Shown: one piece after another, positions 43,979 to 53,127 of the stretch
Layout of the letters: each line of letters opens with the position of its first letter
Numbering within the stretch: position 1 is the stretch's first letter
DNA from: Tunturiibacter gelidiferens
Lineage (GTDB): Bacteria; Acidobacteriota; Terriglobia; Terriglobales; Acidobacteriaceae
DNA: 64,000 bases
NCBI RefSeq assembly: GCF_013410115.1
Contig: NZ_JACCCV010000002.1
Location: 1,364,001 to 1,428,000, forward strand
Direction of reading: 5' to 3'
The notes under the pieces: model-generated
What the model was told of the DNA's origin: nothing
What the model saw: only the letters and a program-made list of their open reading frames with translations
Databases searched by the model: none
Translations under genes and position numbers: made by a program

Positions 43979-44929
43979 ATGGTGCGTCGGCTGATGGTTG
44001 TGTTCGCGATCGGATGTGGAGTGGCGCGGGCGCAGCAGCCGATTGGGGTGGTGGGGATTCAGAATGCGAACGTTGCGGGGGCTCTCGAGGTGAGCAACGG
44101 GCAGGCGATCCTGGTGGGGAACACGACCGTCACGGCGAGAGATCATACGGCGGAGATTGAGTTGAAGCGCGGCGGCACGGTGCGGGTGTGCGCGACCAGC
44201 GGGCTGCATGTGACGTCGGGTCAGGGAGTGGGTGGTCAGGGAGCTAGCCAGCAGCCGTTGATGCTGGCACTGGATCGCGGGGCGATTGAGGTCCAGATGG
44301 CCGCGACGACTCACGATATGGTGATGACGCCTGACCTGCGTTTTACGATGCGTGGAGATGGACCGCTCGATCTGCAGCTACGCGTGACGAGGAACGGCGA
44401 CACGTGTGTTGAGAACCGTGGAGCACAGGCTCCCGTGCTCAACATTGCCGATCAATTTGGTGAGACGAGCTACGAGCTGAAAGCCGGACAGCATGTGCTG
44501 TTCGAGCATGGCAGCCTGAAAGAGGTTGTCGACCACGAGAGTTCTTCGTGCGGGTGTCCTCCGGAGCCTGCTCCCGAGCCTACGATGACGGTAGCCGACG
44601 CACTCTTGAACCCAGGTGACGCCTCAAAGACTGCGGCGGAACAGCATCCCTTCCCTGCTGCCGTGAGTGCGGGATTGGCTCCGGTTGCGGTGCCGCAGGC
44701 TCCAGCGGGAGATCTGCATGAGCAGGTTGCGGCGACCCTCAGCTCCGGCGAGGGAGCGGATAGCCTGACACCGGCTGCTGCGCCAGAGCCGAAGGGAAAG
44801 ACCGGAGAAGCGACCACGAGCGCGGCTGCGCAGACTACAACCCCGCCCAATTCGCAACCGCCAACGCCAACTCGTCACGGTTTCGCGCACGCTTTGGGCC
44901 GGTTCTTCCGAAAGATCTTTGGCGACTGA
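43979..44929 (+). CDS. FecR-like secreted protein with Pro/Ala-rich tail
   Basis: A 316-residue protein with a signal peptide (ending ARAQQ, about 20). A beta-rich domain (about 25-180) resembles FecR-type modules: ALEVSNGQAILVG, HTAEIELKRGGTVRV and DRGAIEVQM. A Cys-containing SSSCGCPPEP hinge leads into a low-complexity Ala/Pro/Thr tail ending in a basic amphipathic segment (HALGRFFRKIFGD). It begins about 10 bases after trpG (a GTG at 43976 is adjacent), so co-transcription is likely, but no metabolic link to tryptophan is evident. Function unknown. Confidence 0.68.
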   Translation: MVRRLMVVFAIGCGVARAQQPIGVVGIQNANVAGALEVSNGQAILVGNTTVTARDHTAEIELKRGGTVRVCATSGLHVTSGQGVGGQGASQQPLMLALDRGAIEVQMAATTHDMVMTPDLRFTMRGDGPLDLQLRVTRNGDTCVENRGAQAPVLNIADQFGETSYELKAGQHVLFEHGSLKEVVDHESSSCGCPPEPAPEPTMTVADALLNPGDASKTAAEQHPFPAAVSAGLAPVAVPQAPAGDLHEQVAATLSSGEGADSLTPAAAPEPKGKTGEATTSAAAQTTTPPNSQPPTPTRHGFAHALGRFFRKIFGD

Positions 44930-44979
44930 TCAGCCGTGATGTCAAGGCGGCGGCGGGAGCATGAAACGTGCTCACTGAG

Positions 44980-45058
44980 CTACAATTATAGGGTTGTAGG
45001 CTCGCCGGCAGAGATGCCGAGGCTCACACCAAAAATTCTCAGTACAGCTGAATTCAGC
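44980..45058 (+). promoter_or_regulatory. Promoter/leader region of efp with two inverted repeats
   Basis: CTACAA/TTGTAG (44980-44999) flanks an AATTATAGGG that may contain the -10 element. GCTGAATTCAGC (45047-45058) is a perfect 12-bp palindrome 22 bases before the efp ATG. They may bind a regulator or fold in the leader. Confidence 0.4.
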
Positions 45059-45079
45059 ACAGATCAGGGGTTTTCTCTT

Positions 45080-45637
45080 ATGTCGATTCCCGCAACGCAG
45101 ATGCGCCCGGGCATGATTATCAAGTACAAGGACGATCTTCACCTGGTGTTCTCGGTAGAACACCGTACTCCCGGCAACCTCCGCGCCTTCATCCAGGCAA
45201 AGCTTCGCAATGTGCGCACGGGCGCGATGTTCACCGAGCGCTTTCGCTCGCCTGATCCGATTGAACGCGTCATCGTCGACGAGGTAAAGATGGAGTTTCT
45301 TTACAACGACGGCGATGAGTACTACTTCATGGATGACAAGTTTGAGCAGACCATGCTGAAGCGCGACACCCTGGGGGATGCGGTAGATTATCTGCTGCCG
45401 AATCTCTCGATCAACGTCAGTTTCCACGATGGGAAGGCAGTCGGCATCGAGCTTCCAGGAGTAGTCGAGATGACCGTGATGGAGACTGAGCCGGGGATTA
45501 AGTCGGCGACAGCGTCGTCGGTCTCCAAGCCAGCAAAGCTCGAAACAGGGCTCGTCGTGCAGGTGCCCGCTTTCATTAACGAAGGCGAAAAGATTCGCGT
45601 GGATACTGCAGAAGGCGCCTACATGAGCAGGGCGTAA
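45080..45637 (+). CDS. efp: Elongation factor P
   Basis: EF-P rescues ribosomes stalled at polyproline motifs. The 185-residue protein has the three-domain layout and the usual C-terminal signature region (VQVPAFINEGEKIRVDT). The domain I tip, normally PGKG with a modified Lys or PGRx with a rhamnosylated Arg, reads HRTPGNLRAF here, placing Asn33 at the modified position. Lysylation or rhamnosylation there would be impossible. The ATG at 45080 is chosen because it matches the family start (MSIPATQMRPGM); the upstream ORF extension is a leader artefact. A terminator follows. Confidence 0.94.
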   Translation: MSIPATQMRPGMIIKYKDDLHLVFSVEHRTPGNLRAFIQAKLRNVRTGAMFTERFRSPDPIERVIVDEVKMEFLYNDGDEYYFMDDKFEQTMLKRDTLGDAVDYLLPNLSINVSFHDGKAVGIELPGVVEMTVMETEPGIKSATASSVSKPAKLETGLVVQVPAFINEGEKIRVDTAEGAYMSRA

Positions 45638-45657
45638 CAAAGTTCATTCTTAGAGAT

Positions 45658-45687
45658 GGCGGAGTCATTGGCTCCGCCTTTTCTTTC
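45658..45687 (+). terminator. Terminator behind efp
   Basis: GGCGGAG (45658-45664) pairs with CTCCGCC (45672-45678) around a 7-base loop, followed by TTTTCTTTC. Confidence 0.88.
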
Positions 45688-45737
45688 GTCTGCTGTGCCT
45701 TGCATGGGGGTGGCTGCTCTGCGAAACTGGAGACTCC

Positions 45738-46019
45738 ATGGTGTGCCATTACCTCGTCAAAGGTCGCGTGCAGGGAGTCGGGTTTCGCTGGTTCGTGCAC
45801 CAGGAGGCGGCTGAGATTGGCCTGCGGGGATGGGTCCGGAATACCGACCAGGGTCACGTCGAGATCGTTGCGGCGGGGAAACCAGAAGAGCTTGCCGAGT
45901 TGAAGGACGCGCTGCGGAAGGGTTCGCGCGGCAGCCGCGTCGACGCCGTAGAGGAACAGGAACTGGTCGAGAGCGAAGGCGCGCAGCTCGGACCATTTGA
46001 GATTGAAGGAGCCTGGTAA
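45738..46019 (+). CDS. acyP: Acylphosphatase
   Basis: A 93-residue enzyme hydrolysing carboxyl-phosphate bonds. The signature VKGRVQGVGFRWFV contains the catalytic Arg17, and Asn35 in GWVRNTDQG is the second catalytic residue. Length is typical. It ends 6 bases before apt, so the two are probably co-transcribed. Confidence 0.93.
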   Translation: MVCHYLVKGRVQGVGFRWFVHQEAAEIGLRGWVRNTDQGHVEIVAAGKPEELAELKDALRKGSRGSRVDAVEEQELVESEGAQLGPFEIEGAW

Positions 46020-46025
46020 GAACTG

Positions 46026-46565
46026 ATGACACTACCGATTAATTGTGAACCACTGAAGACTCTGATCCGCACCGTGCCGGATTTTCCCAAGCCTGGGATT
46101 CTGTTCTATGACATTACGACGGTCTTGAAGGATAAGGCGGGATTCGCCACGCTGATCGACGCCTTCGCGCAGTACTACATTGGAAAAGAGATCGACCTGG
46201 TGCTGGGCATCGAGGCTCGCGGCTTCATCTTCGGACCGGCGCTGGCGTATCGCTTGAACGCGGGATTTGTGCCGGTGCGCAAGCCGAAGAAGCTTCCCGC
46301 CCCAACAGCTCGTGTGAACTACGATCTTGAGTACGGGACCGACTCTCTGGAGATTCATCTCGATGCCATCCAACCGGGTGAGCGCGTCGTGATTGTCGAC
46401 GACCTGCTCGCGACCGGCGGCACGATGCAGGCGACGGTGCAACTGGTGCGGCAGCTCGGCGGAGAGATCGCGGGACTTGGGTTTGCGATTGAACTCGATT
46501 TTCTGAAGGGCCGCGAGAAGTTTCAAGAGTACGACGTATTGAGCCTGCTCCACTACGACGAATAA
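46026..46565 (+). CDS. apt: Adenine phosphoribosyltransferase
   Basis: Salvages adenine to AMP using PRPP. The 179-residue protein has the N-terminal [16 protein letters not shown] segment, the [12 protein letters not shown] loop, and the PRPP-binding motif [14 protein letters not shown] (about 120-133). Length and motifs are normal. It lies 6 bases behind the acylphosphatase gene. Confidence 0.96.
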   Translation: MTLPINCEPLKTLIRTVPDFPKPGILFYDITTVLKDKAGFATLIDAFAQYYIGKEIDLVLGIEARGFIFGPALAYRLNAGFVPVRKPKKLPAPTARVNYDLEYGTDSLEIHLDAIQPGERVVIVDDLLATGGTMQATVQLVRQLGGEIAGLGFAIELDFLKGREKFQEYDVLSLLHYDE

Positions 46566-46636
46566 CTGAAATCGAGCGGAGCTCGCGCCAGAACAAACAT
46601 CTCTTAATGGCATAGTGCAAAGACAAAGGGGAAAAG

Positions 46637-47683
46637 ATGAAGTCACGTGGATATGCGGTGCACGATAAGAAGTCGCCTCTGGTTCCTTTCAACTTCGAGC
46701 GACGTGAGCCAGGCGCGAACGATGTAGTCGTTGAGATTGCTTACTCCGGTGTCTGCCACTCGGATATCCACCAGGCTCGCGATGAGTGGGGCGGCTCGAT
46801 CTATCCGATGGTGCCAGGGCACGAGATCGTCGGGCATGTGACCGCAGTTGGTGGTGCGGTAAAGAAGTTCAAGGTAGGCGATCTCGCCGCCGTCGGAGTG
46901 ATCGTCGACTCCTGCCGGGTGTGCGAGAACTGCAAGGCCGACGAACAGCAGTACTGCTTGAAGGGTGCAGTCGAAACCTACAACAAGCGCGACTACGCGG
47001 GAGAAGTCACTTACGGCGGTTACTCCAACAACATCGTTGTGAACGAGAATTATGTCCACACGATCTCCCCGAAGTTGAACCTCGCTGCGGTGGCGCCGTT
47101 GCTGTGCGCAGGGATTACAACCTACTCACCACTACGTCATTGGAAGGTTGGAAAGAACAGCAAGGTGGGCGTGGTTGGACTGGGCGGTTTGGGTCACATG
47201 GGTTTGAAGTTCGCTCATTCTTTCGGCGCGCATGTGGTGCAGTTCACCACCTCCGAAAACAAGATCGAAGACGCGAAGAAGTTGGGTGCCGATGAGGTGG
47301 TTGTCACTAAAGATGCCGCTGCCCTAGCCAAACACACTGGGAGCTTCGACTTTATTCTCGACTGCGTTTCGGCGCCCCACGACATAAACCAGTATCTGAA
47401 TCTGCTGCGGTTGAATGGAACCCTGTGCCTGGTGGGTCTGCCTGAAACACCCTTGTCGGTGGCTCCGTTTTCTGTGGTGGCCAATCGGCGTTCGCTGGCA
47501 GGATCGGGGATCGGTGGGATGAACCAGACGCAAGAGATGTTGGATTACTGCGCCGAGCACAACATCGTCTCCGACATTGAACTGACCTCGGTCGACAAAC
47601 TGAACGAAGCTTACGAGCGGGTATTGAAGGCCGATGTGAAGTATCGCTTCGTAATCGATATGGCTACATTGCCTAAAGTTTAA
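46637..47683 (+). CDS. Zinc-dependent NADP alcohol dehydrogenase (YahK/cinnamyl-alcohol type)
   Basis: A 348-residue medium-chain dehydrogenase. The catalytic zinc ligands are Cys40 (GVCHSDIH) and His62-Glu63 (GHE). The structural zinc is bound by Cys93, 96, 99 and 107. The cofactor loop is GLGGLGHMGLKFA. This pattern matches broad-specificity aldehyde reductases such as YahK. It has its own short leader after apt (about 70 bases) and converges with the lactonase gene over a structured spacer. Confidence 0.9.
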   Translation: MKSRGYAVHDKKSPLVPFNFERREPGANDVVVEIAYSGVCHSDIHQARDEWGGSIYPMVPGHEIVGHVTAVGGAVKKFKVGDLAAVGVIVDSCRVCENCKADEQQYCLKGAVETYNKRDYAGEVTYGGYSNNIVVNENYVHTISPKLNLAAVAPLLCAGITTYSPLRHWKVGKNSKVGVVGLGGLGHMGLKFAHSFGAHVVQFTTSENKIEDAKKLGADEVVVTKDAAALAKHTGSFDFILDCVSAPHDINQYLNLLRLNGTLCLVGLPETPLSVAPFSVVANRRSLAGSGIGGMNQTQEMLDYCAEHNIVSDIELTSVDKLNEAYERVLKADVKYRFVIDMATLPKV

Positions 47684-47695
47684 CCGGGCCTCTTC

Positions 47696-47758
47696 GCTCC
47701 TGGCGACGGCGTCTGTGAGACGAAAGGGGCGCCAGGGCAGGAGCCTTCTGTAAGGCTC
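47696..47758. terminator. Structured spacer between convergent genes (probable bidirectional terminator)
   Basis: An outer stem, GCTCCTGGCG with CGCCAGGGCAGGAGC, encloses a CGTCT/AGACG hairpin (47710-47722). It is followed directly by a second perfect hairpin, GAGCCTT/AAGGCTC (47741-47758). No long T-run is present, so the termination function is inferred from position. Confidence 0.5.
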
Positions 47759-47793
47759 ACCTGCAATTTTCCCAGCCGATTGTCATCGCGATC

Positions 47794-48999
47794 CTAGGCG
47801 AAGAGCGTGAACAGAGGCGAGTCCAAAGCGACGGTCTGCGCGGGGCCGGAGAGCTTTCCAGTAGCCGCATCGCGGCGAAAGACCCTGACATTTGCGGAGT
47901 CCTGATTCCCGCAGAGCAGCCACTGCGCCGTCGGATCCAGCGTGAAGTGGCGAGGCGTTTTGCCGCCGCAGGCGATCCGCTGGAGCAGCGTAAGGTCGCC
48001 GTTTTTTGCAATCGAGAAGACGACTAGAGAGTCTTCCCCACGATTGCTGGCATACAGAAAATTTCCGTCGGGTGAGATGGCGATTTCAGCCGCGGTATTC
48101 TTCTCGGCAGGAAAGTCCGGCGCGATCGTCTTGATGGAGAAAGTGGAGTTTACCAGAAGGCCCTGCGGCGCGTTGCTGAAGCGAGTAGCTGTCCACAGGC
48201 AGCGATCGATGCTGGAGTCGATCTCATTGATGCAGTAGACCCAGCGGCCGTTGGGGTGGAAGACGACGTGGCGCGGTCCTGACCCTGGACGCTCGTTGGT
48301 GAACAGGTGCGGATCGGAGAGCTGGCCCGTCTCAGGATGAATGTAAAAGACGGAGATGTGGTCGGTTCCAAGATCGCAAACCAGGAGGAAGCGGTCGTCC
48401 GGCGAGATCGTAACGCAGTGCGGGTGCGAGTTCTCCTGACGAGCAGAGTTAGGCCCGAGTGCCCCAAACTTCTGATGATCCTTGAAATCGAGGCGTTCGA
48501 CCGGCTGGCTGAGCGTGCCATCCGGCTGGACACGATACGAGGCGATGGAAGCGCCCATGTAGTTAGCGACAAAGGCAGCGTGGCCGGTAGAGTCTACCGA
48601 AACATAAGCCGGTCCTGCACCGCCAGAGGGGACTTGACCGGTCTGCTGAAGGTTGCCGGTTCCTGGATCCAGCATGAAAGTCGTAACTGTGGCGGCAGGA
48701 TCGTTGATGGCATTGACCGCATAAAGAGAGCGGCGACTCGAGCCGGGAGGCGACACCGCAAGATAAGACGGTCGGGCCGTGGCGGCAATGAGCACTGGCG
48801 GATCCAGTTGACCAAGGGCAGGATCGAAGACCGACCGGTAAATGCCTTTGCAGACTCCCTTGTTCGTGTCAGTTCCGAAAAAAACATGAATCGGGGGCGG
48901 CGGGACTATTTTCTTTTTGCGAATGGGCCAGGCGGCGAAGGCGCGCGCAGAAGCCGCGAAGGCAGGAAACAAGACAAGGAATCGGCGGCGCGTGAACAT
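47794..48999 (-). CDS. Lactonase-family seven-bladed beta-propeller protein (6-phosphogluconolactonase-like)
   Basis: A 401-residue protein of the cycloisomerase-2/Pgl type, with repeated blade motifs such as PSYLAVSP, AYVSVDSTGHAAFVANY, HCVTISPDDRFLLVCDLG and RHVVFHPNGRWVY. The N-terminus MFTRRRFLVLFPAFAASARAFA looks like a Tat-type signal peptide (twin Arg), so the enzyme is probably periplasmic. That makes a sugar lactone other than cytoplasmic 6-phosphogluconolactone the likelier substrate. It lies 18 bases upstream of the small hypothetical gene ending at 49018 in genomic order, transcribed after it. Confidence 0.87.
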   Translation of the reverse strand: MFTRRRFLVLFPAFAASARAFAAWPIRKKKIVPPPPIHVFFGTDTNKGVCKGIYRSVFDPALGQLDPPVLIAATARPSYLAVSPPGSSRRSLYAVNAINDPAATVTTFMLDPGTGNLQQTGQVPSGGAGPAYVSVDSTGHAAFVANYMGASIASYRVQPDGTLSQPVERLDFKDHQKFGALGPNSARQENSHPHCVTISPDDRFLLVCDLGTDHISVFYIHPETGQLSDPHLFTNERPGSGPRHVVFHPNGRWVYCINEIDSSIDRCLWTATRFSNAPQGLLVNSTFSIKTIAPDFPAEKNTAAEIAISPDGNFLYASNRGEDSLVVFSIAKNGDLTLLQRIACGGKTPRHFTLDPTAQWLLCGNQDSANVRVFRRDAATGKLSGPAQTVALDSPLFTLFA

Positions 49000-49017
49000 G
49001 GACCAAACCCCGGGAGG

Positions 49018-49449
49018 TTATGCTGGTTCGCCTGGAAGGTGAATGCCCAACTCGTCTTCGGCTCGAATATTCTCGTTGATGACGGGAAGACTTGGAAGAT
49101 TGTCGGTGCGGCCAGCTTCCTTTACTACGGCGCTGGCGTGTTCGAGGACCTCATCGACAGTCATGGTGTACATCTCGCGGCCATTATCGTATCCAGACTT
49201 GACGGCGTGCTGCAGATACCGGCCGGCGGTCTGTGCAGCAAGATAATCCGTAATAACATACCCCGTACGGCGCTTCTGCTCGACCCAAGCCAGGTTTGGC
49301 ATGGCGATCCAGACAGGTTTGCCATTGACGGCAAAGCGGATGTCGGTAGCGTCGGCATGGCGCGTCGCGATGGCCACGATGGTTCCCTTCCATACGCAGT
49401 GAAGGTCTTCCCCGGTCCAGCGGTCGGTTACTTTGAAGTCTTCATACAT
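49018..49449 (-). CDS. Conserved hypothetical protein, 143 aa
   Basis: A soluble protein beginning MYEDFKVTDRWTGEDLHCVW. It has a beta-rich N-terminal half (IAIATRHADATDIRFAVNGKPVWIAMP) and a helical C-terminal half (YVITDYLAAQTAGRYLQHAV). No family is recognised. It starts at ATG 49449 (longer frames upstream have no support). It precedes the lactonase gene by 18 bases on the minus strand, so the two are probably one operon. Confidence 0.7.
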   Translation of the reverse strand: MYEDFKVTDRWTGEDLHCVWKGTIVAIATRHADATDIRFAVNGKPVWIAMPNLAWVEQKRRTGYVITDYLAAQTAGRYLQHAVKSGYDNGREMYTMTVDEVLEHASAVVKEAGRTDNLPSLPVINENIRAEDELGIHLPGEPA

Positions 49450-49664
49450 GATTGTCTCTAGATTAGAGCAGGGTGAGGGGATCAGCAAGGCTTTGGCATG
49501 AGACCAACCCGGAACTGGTCGGACCTATACGGAATTTGGTCTGCAGCCGCGAATGCTTCCCACAATGGGAATAGAGTACAAGGTTACTTTCGTAAGCACT
49601 TGAAATTGCCTCTGGCATATGCAAGTTACCGCAGCTATTCTTGTCTTTGATTTTACGGTGATAG

Positions 49665-51113
49665 ATGAGCGTGCGTCGAACAGAAGCTGAAGCCGCTAGC
49701 TTAAGGGCGATCTGGACACGTGATTTGTTGGACTCCCAGCCAGAGCTTGAATGTGACGAACTGGTACGGCTTGCTGCCTGTCTCTGCGGAACTCCACTCG
49801 GCCTGGTGACGCTGCTCGATGAGCGACACCAATGGTATCGTGCGTCCAAAGTGCTGAAGATGGGTGAAACACCGCGGGAGGTAGCCTTTTGTGCGCACGC
49901 GGTCCGGCAAAAGGGGCTCTTCATGGTGAAGGATGCCTTGTTGGATACGCGGTTTTCCAGCAATCCTTTGGTGACTTTGGATCCGGCAATCCGCTTTTTC
50001 GCCGGGGTGGGTTTGTACAACTCAGACGATGAGCCGATGGGGACGTTCTGCGTAGTCGATATGTCCCCTCGCATCCTCAGTGAGGATCAATCCGAGGCTC
50101 TCGAGATATTCGGGCGACAGATAAGTCTCCGATTGCAAGCGATGGTACAGCGGCGGGCGCTGGAACAGGCCCTGGCGGAGAAAGAAAGGGCGAGCGCGGG
50201 TCTTAGGGCGAGTGAAGAGTTGTTTCGCGCGTTCATGAATGCCAGCCCGTTTCTGAGCTATATCAAAGATGCTGCGGGACGATTGCTCTTCTATAACCGC
50301 AGCTTCGCAAAACGGTTTGGAGTAAGCGAATACGCGTGGCTCGGACGAACTGACGAGCAGCTCTGGTCGAGAAAACTGACCAAGTCTGTACGAACTCATG
50401 ATCTCGAAGTAATGGCTGGCGGAAAGATGGTCGAGACCGAGGAGCATATTCGGAACTCCGACGGGTCGGTTAGCTCGCTACGATCCTTCAAGTTTCCCTG
50501 TCACGATTCAGCGGGAAACGTGCTGCTGGCAGGAGTGGCCGTCGACGTGTCTGAGGAGGTAGCCCATCAGGCGGAACTAGAACGCTATCATCGCGAACTC
50601 GAAGACGCCAACGATCAGCTGCGAAAGCTAGCCGTCACCGACGAGCTGACGGGATTGCGCAATCGCAGATCGTTTGAAGAGCGACTGGTCATGGAGTTTT
50701 CACTGGCGCGGCGGAGAAAGCGGGAACTTTCGGTACTTCTGATCGACGTTGACGACTTCAAAACTATCAATGATCGCTGGGGCCATGCGGCGGGGGACGA
50801 GGTACTGCGGCGACTTGGCATGATCCTACGAACAACAGTGCGATTGCCCGACCTGCCTGCGCGTTACGGAGGGGAGGAGTTTGTAGTCCTGCTGCCGGAG
50901 AGCGGCGAAGAGAGCGCCATGGGCCTCGCCCGACGCGTCATGCAGCGGGTTGCTACGGAGGACTGGGAAAATCAACCACTGACAATCAGCGTAGGAATGG
51001 CTTCGATGAACGAGCTCCTGGAGAATGGATTTCAGCTTGTGGAACTGGCAGATGAGGCTTTGTATGCCGCTAAACGCGCGGGAAAAAATCGTGTTATGGT
51101 GCACAGCGGTTAG
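49665..51113 (+). CDS. Diguanylate cyclase with GAF, PAS and GGDEF domains
   Basis: Synthesises cyclic di-GMP from GTP. The 482-residue soluble protein has an N-terminal GAF domain (about 20-165), a PAS domain (about 175-300, with SPFLSYIKDAAGRLLFYN), a coiled linker, and a GGDEF domain with the active-site sequence GGEEF at 402-406. RLPD at 393-396, five residues ahead, fits the RxxD inhibitory site for product feedback. No EAL domain is present. There is no membrane segment, so it should sense a cytoplasmic signal. It ends 20 bases before a terminator shared with the ribosomal operon. Confidence 0.93.
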   Translation: MSVRRTEAEAASLRAIWTRDLLDSQPELECDELVRLAACLCGTPLGLVTLLDERHQWYRASKVLKMGETPREVAFCAHAVRQKGLFMVKDALLDTRFSSNPLVTLDPAIRFFAGVGLYNSDDEPMGTFCVVDMSPRILSEDQSEALEIFGRQISLRLQAMVQRRALEQALAEKERASAGLRASEELFRAFMNASPFLSYIKDAAGRLLFYNRSFAKRFGVSEYAWLGRTDEQLWSRKLTKSVRTHDLEVMAGGKMVETEEHIRNSDGSVSSLRSFKFPCHDSAGNVLLAGVAVDVSEEVAHQAELERYHRELEDANDQLRKLAVTDELTGLRNRRSFEERLVMEFSLARRRKRELSVLLIDVDDFKTINDRWGHAAGDEVLRRLGMILRTTVRLPDLPARYGGEEFVVLLPESGEESAMGLARRVMQRVATEDWENQPLTISVGMASMNELLENGFQLVELADEALYAAKRAGKNRVMVHSG

Positions 51114-51131
51114 ATAATTTTAGATCTTGCA

Positions 51132-51164
51132 AGAAAAAGAGGCGCACCTTTGGGGTGCGCCTCT
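51132..51164. terminator. Bidirectional terminator ending the ribosomal operon and the GGDEF gene
   Basis: AGAGGCGCACC pairs with GGTGCGCCTCT around a 5-base loop (51138-51164). On the minus strand the stem is followed by TTTTTCTTG, making it a strong terminator for rplQ. On the plus strand it is followed by CTATGTTG. Confidence 0.9.
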
Positions 51165-51189
51165 CTATGTTGATATCGTGCTCTGAAGG

Positions 51190-51669
51190 TTACGCTTCCG
51201 CGTTCGGATCGCCAGCTTCGCCTTCGCCGCGCTCTTCCATCTGCTTGGCAAGCTCTTCACGCTTCTTGGTACGGGCTTCGGCGCGCTTCTGCGCCTTCTC
51301 GTTGAGCTCGTGCTCTGCACCGAGGAGCTCGATGTAGGCCATCTCGGCGGCGTCACCCTTACGGGCTCCAAGGCGCGTGATGCGGAGGTATCCGCCCTGA
51401 CGCGCAGCGTAACGGGGCGCTACTGTGGCGAAGAGGCGGTCAACCGACTCAGGCGTCATGAGGTAAGCTGCGGCCTGACGACGGGCGTGGACGGTACCGC
51501 GCTTGCCGAGGGTGATCATCTTCTCGATGAGGGGGCGGGTGGCCTTGCACTTGGTGATGGTGGTCTCGACACGGTCCATCAGGATGACGGAGGTGACGAG
51601 GTTGCGCAGCATGGCGCGGCGATGGCTGGTGTTGCGGCCTAGTTTGTATCCTGCATTACGGTGACGCAT
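51190..51669 (-). CDS. rplQ: 50S ribosomal protein L17
   Basis: A 159-residue L17 with the conserved MRHRNAGYKLGRNTSHR start and RNLVTSVI segment. A charged Glu/Lys/Ala-rich C-terminal extension (about 118-159) goes beyond the usual ~120 residues. ATG 51669 follows AAGGAG; the longer upstream frame is a leader. It is the last gene of the operon, separated from rpoA by a 184-base spacer containing a 10-bp hairpin. Confidence 0.96.
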   Translation of the reverse strand: MRHRNAGYKLGRNTSHRRAMLRNLVTSVILMDRVETTITKCKATRPLIEKMITLGKRGTVHARRQAAAYLMTPESVDRLFATVAPRYAARQGGYLRITRLGARKGDAAEMAYIELLGAEHELNEKAQKRAEARTKKREELAKQMEERGEGEAGDPNAEA

Positions 51670-51815
51670 CGATGATCTCCTTCGACTCGGCTCTGGCCGT
51701 GAGTCGGTATTGCTTGGAATGTGTGCGTTCGGCCTAAGCCTGGCGCGGGTGAAGCTACCTCGGGTCAATCAAGAGGCCTACTGCTACGCAACTTGCGTTG
51801 CGATTTTATCTAGAG

Positions 51816-51848
51816 ACTGCGGCGGCAGAGCGAATCTACCGCCGCAGT
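51816..51848 (-). other. Perfect 10-bp hairpin in the rpoA-rplQ spacer
   Basis: ACTGCGGCGG (51816-51825) pairs with CCGCCGCAGT (51839-51848), starting 5 bases past the rpoA stop. It lacks a T-tract. ACGCAACTTGCGT (51786-51798) lies further along. It is probably an RNA stability, processing or partial attenuation element. Confidence 0.5.
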
Positions 51849-51853
51849 ACTGG

Positions 51854-52957
51854 TTAGAAGTTCTCTGGTTCGCTACCGACGAGGTCGAGGTCTTCGTCCT
51901 CATCTTCGTCTTCGTCATCATCGTCGTCAAAGTTGCCAAAGCTGGCGGCGAGCGTAGCTGCGGGCAGAACGGAGGTGGGTCCGGGCTGCGGGTTGCCGTT
52001 CTCGTCGATCTTCATGCCGAGGGACAGGCCCATCTGCGCGAGGATCTCTTTGATCTCGTTCAGAGACTTGCGGCCGAAGTTCTTGGTCTTCAGCATCTCG
52101 GCTTCGGTCTTCTGAATGAGTTCGCCGATGGTGGCGATGTTGGCGTTCTTGAGGCAGTTGTAGCTGCGGACGGAGAGCTCGAGCTCTTCGACCGAGCGGT
52201 TGAGGTTCTCGTTGCGCAGGGCGGGGCCGTCGTGGCTGCCGTCGTGACCGGCTTCCATCTCCTCTTCAAAGTTGATGAAGATGGTCATGTGGTCCTTCAG
52301 CAGCTTGGCGGAGAGGCCGAGCGCATCCGCCGGGAGCACGGTGCCGTTGGTCCAGATCTCGATCGTGAGCTTATCGTAGTCGGTGATCTGACCGAGACGT
52401 GCTGCCTCAACGAGGTAGTTGACCTTGCGAACGGGCGAGTGAACAGAGTCGACCGGGATGAAGCCGAGGCCGAGGTCGCCGTCGAAGTTCTTGTCGGCAG
52501 AGATGTAGCCACGGCCGCGCTTGAGGCGCATCTCCATGTCGATCTTGCCGCCTTCAGAGACGGTGCAAATGTAGACGTTCTTGTCGAGGATCTCGACGTC
52601 GCCGTCAGCTTCGATCATGCCGGAGGTGATGACGCCGGCCTGGTCGGCACGGAGGTAGAGAGCCTTGGGGCCTTCGCCGGCAAGCTTGAACGGAATCTGC
52701 TTGAGGTTCAGGATGATGTCGGTTGCATCTTCTACAACACCAGTGATGGACTGGAACTCGTGCAGGACACCTTCGATGCGAACGGCGGTTACTGCGGCAC
52801 CCTCGATTGAGGACAGAAGGGTGCGGCGAAGGGCGTTGCCGATAGTGGTACCGAAGCCGCGCTCAAAGGGCTGCGCGGAGAACTTGCCGTACTTTTCGGT
52901 GAGTGTTTCGGTGTCAACTGCGAGACGCTTGGGCTTTTGAAAACCTCTCCAAAGCAT
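51854..52957 (-). CDS. rpoA: RNA polymerase alpha subunit
   Basis: A 367-residue alpha subunit with an N-terminal assembly domain ([20 protein letters not shown]) and a C-terminal DNA/activator-binding domain ([34 protein letters not shown]). It carries an unusual acidic C-terminal tail (about 343-360) of alternating Asp and Glu, beyond the normal ~330 residues. It sits in the alpha operon between rpsD and rplQ, with sizeable spacers on both sides. Confidence 0.97.
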   Translation of the reverse strand: MLWRGFQKPKRLAVDTETLTEKYGKFSAQPFERGFGTTIGNALRRTLLSSIEGAAVTAVRIEGVLHEFQSITGVVEDATDIILNLKQIPFKLAGEGPKALYLRADQAGVITSGMIEADGDVEILDKNVYICTVSEGGKIDMEMRLKRGRGYISADKNFDGDLGLGFIPVDSVHSPVRKVNYLVEAARLGQITDYDKLTIEIWTNGTVLPADALGLSAKLLKDHMTIFINFEEEMEAGHDGSHDGPALRNENLNRSVEELELSVRSYNCLKNANIATIGELIQKTEAEMLKTKNFGRKSLNEIKEILAQMGLSLGMKIDENGNPQPGPTSVLPAATLAASFGNFDDDDDEDEDEDEDLDLVGSEPENF

Positions 52958-53053
52958 GTGTTTCTCCTTTTCCGGCTCACTCGCGATGCATTCTGCGAGA
53001 TGGCGGGGTGTTTCTATTGCGCGTTAGTTTGTTGTGTTGCTTTCGCATTTGTA

Positions 53054-53090
53054 GCGCGGCAAAGAACAAATACGATATTCTTTGCCACGC
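53054..53090 (-). other. Hairpin in the rpsD-rpoA spacer
   Basis: GGCAAAGAA (53058-53066) and TTCTTTGCC (53078-53086) are perfect complements, extended by GCG/CGC past one mismatch. They lie in an AT-rich 170-base spacer. Possible roles are attenuation, an internal promoter region or a ribosomal-protein binding site. Confidence 0.5.
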
Positions 53091-53127
53091 TGCAAGATGA
53101 CGAATCTTATATGTGTAACTACAGCGG

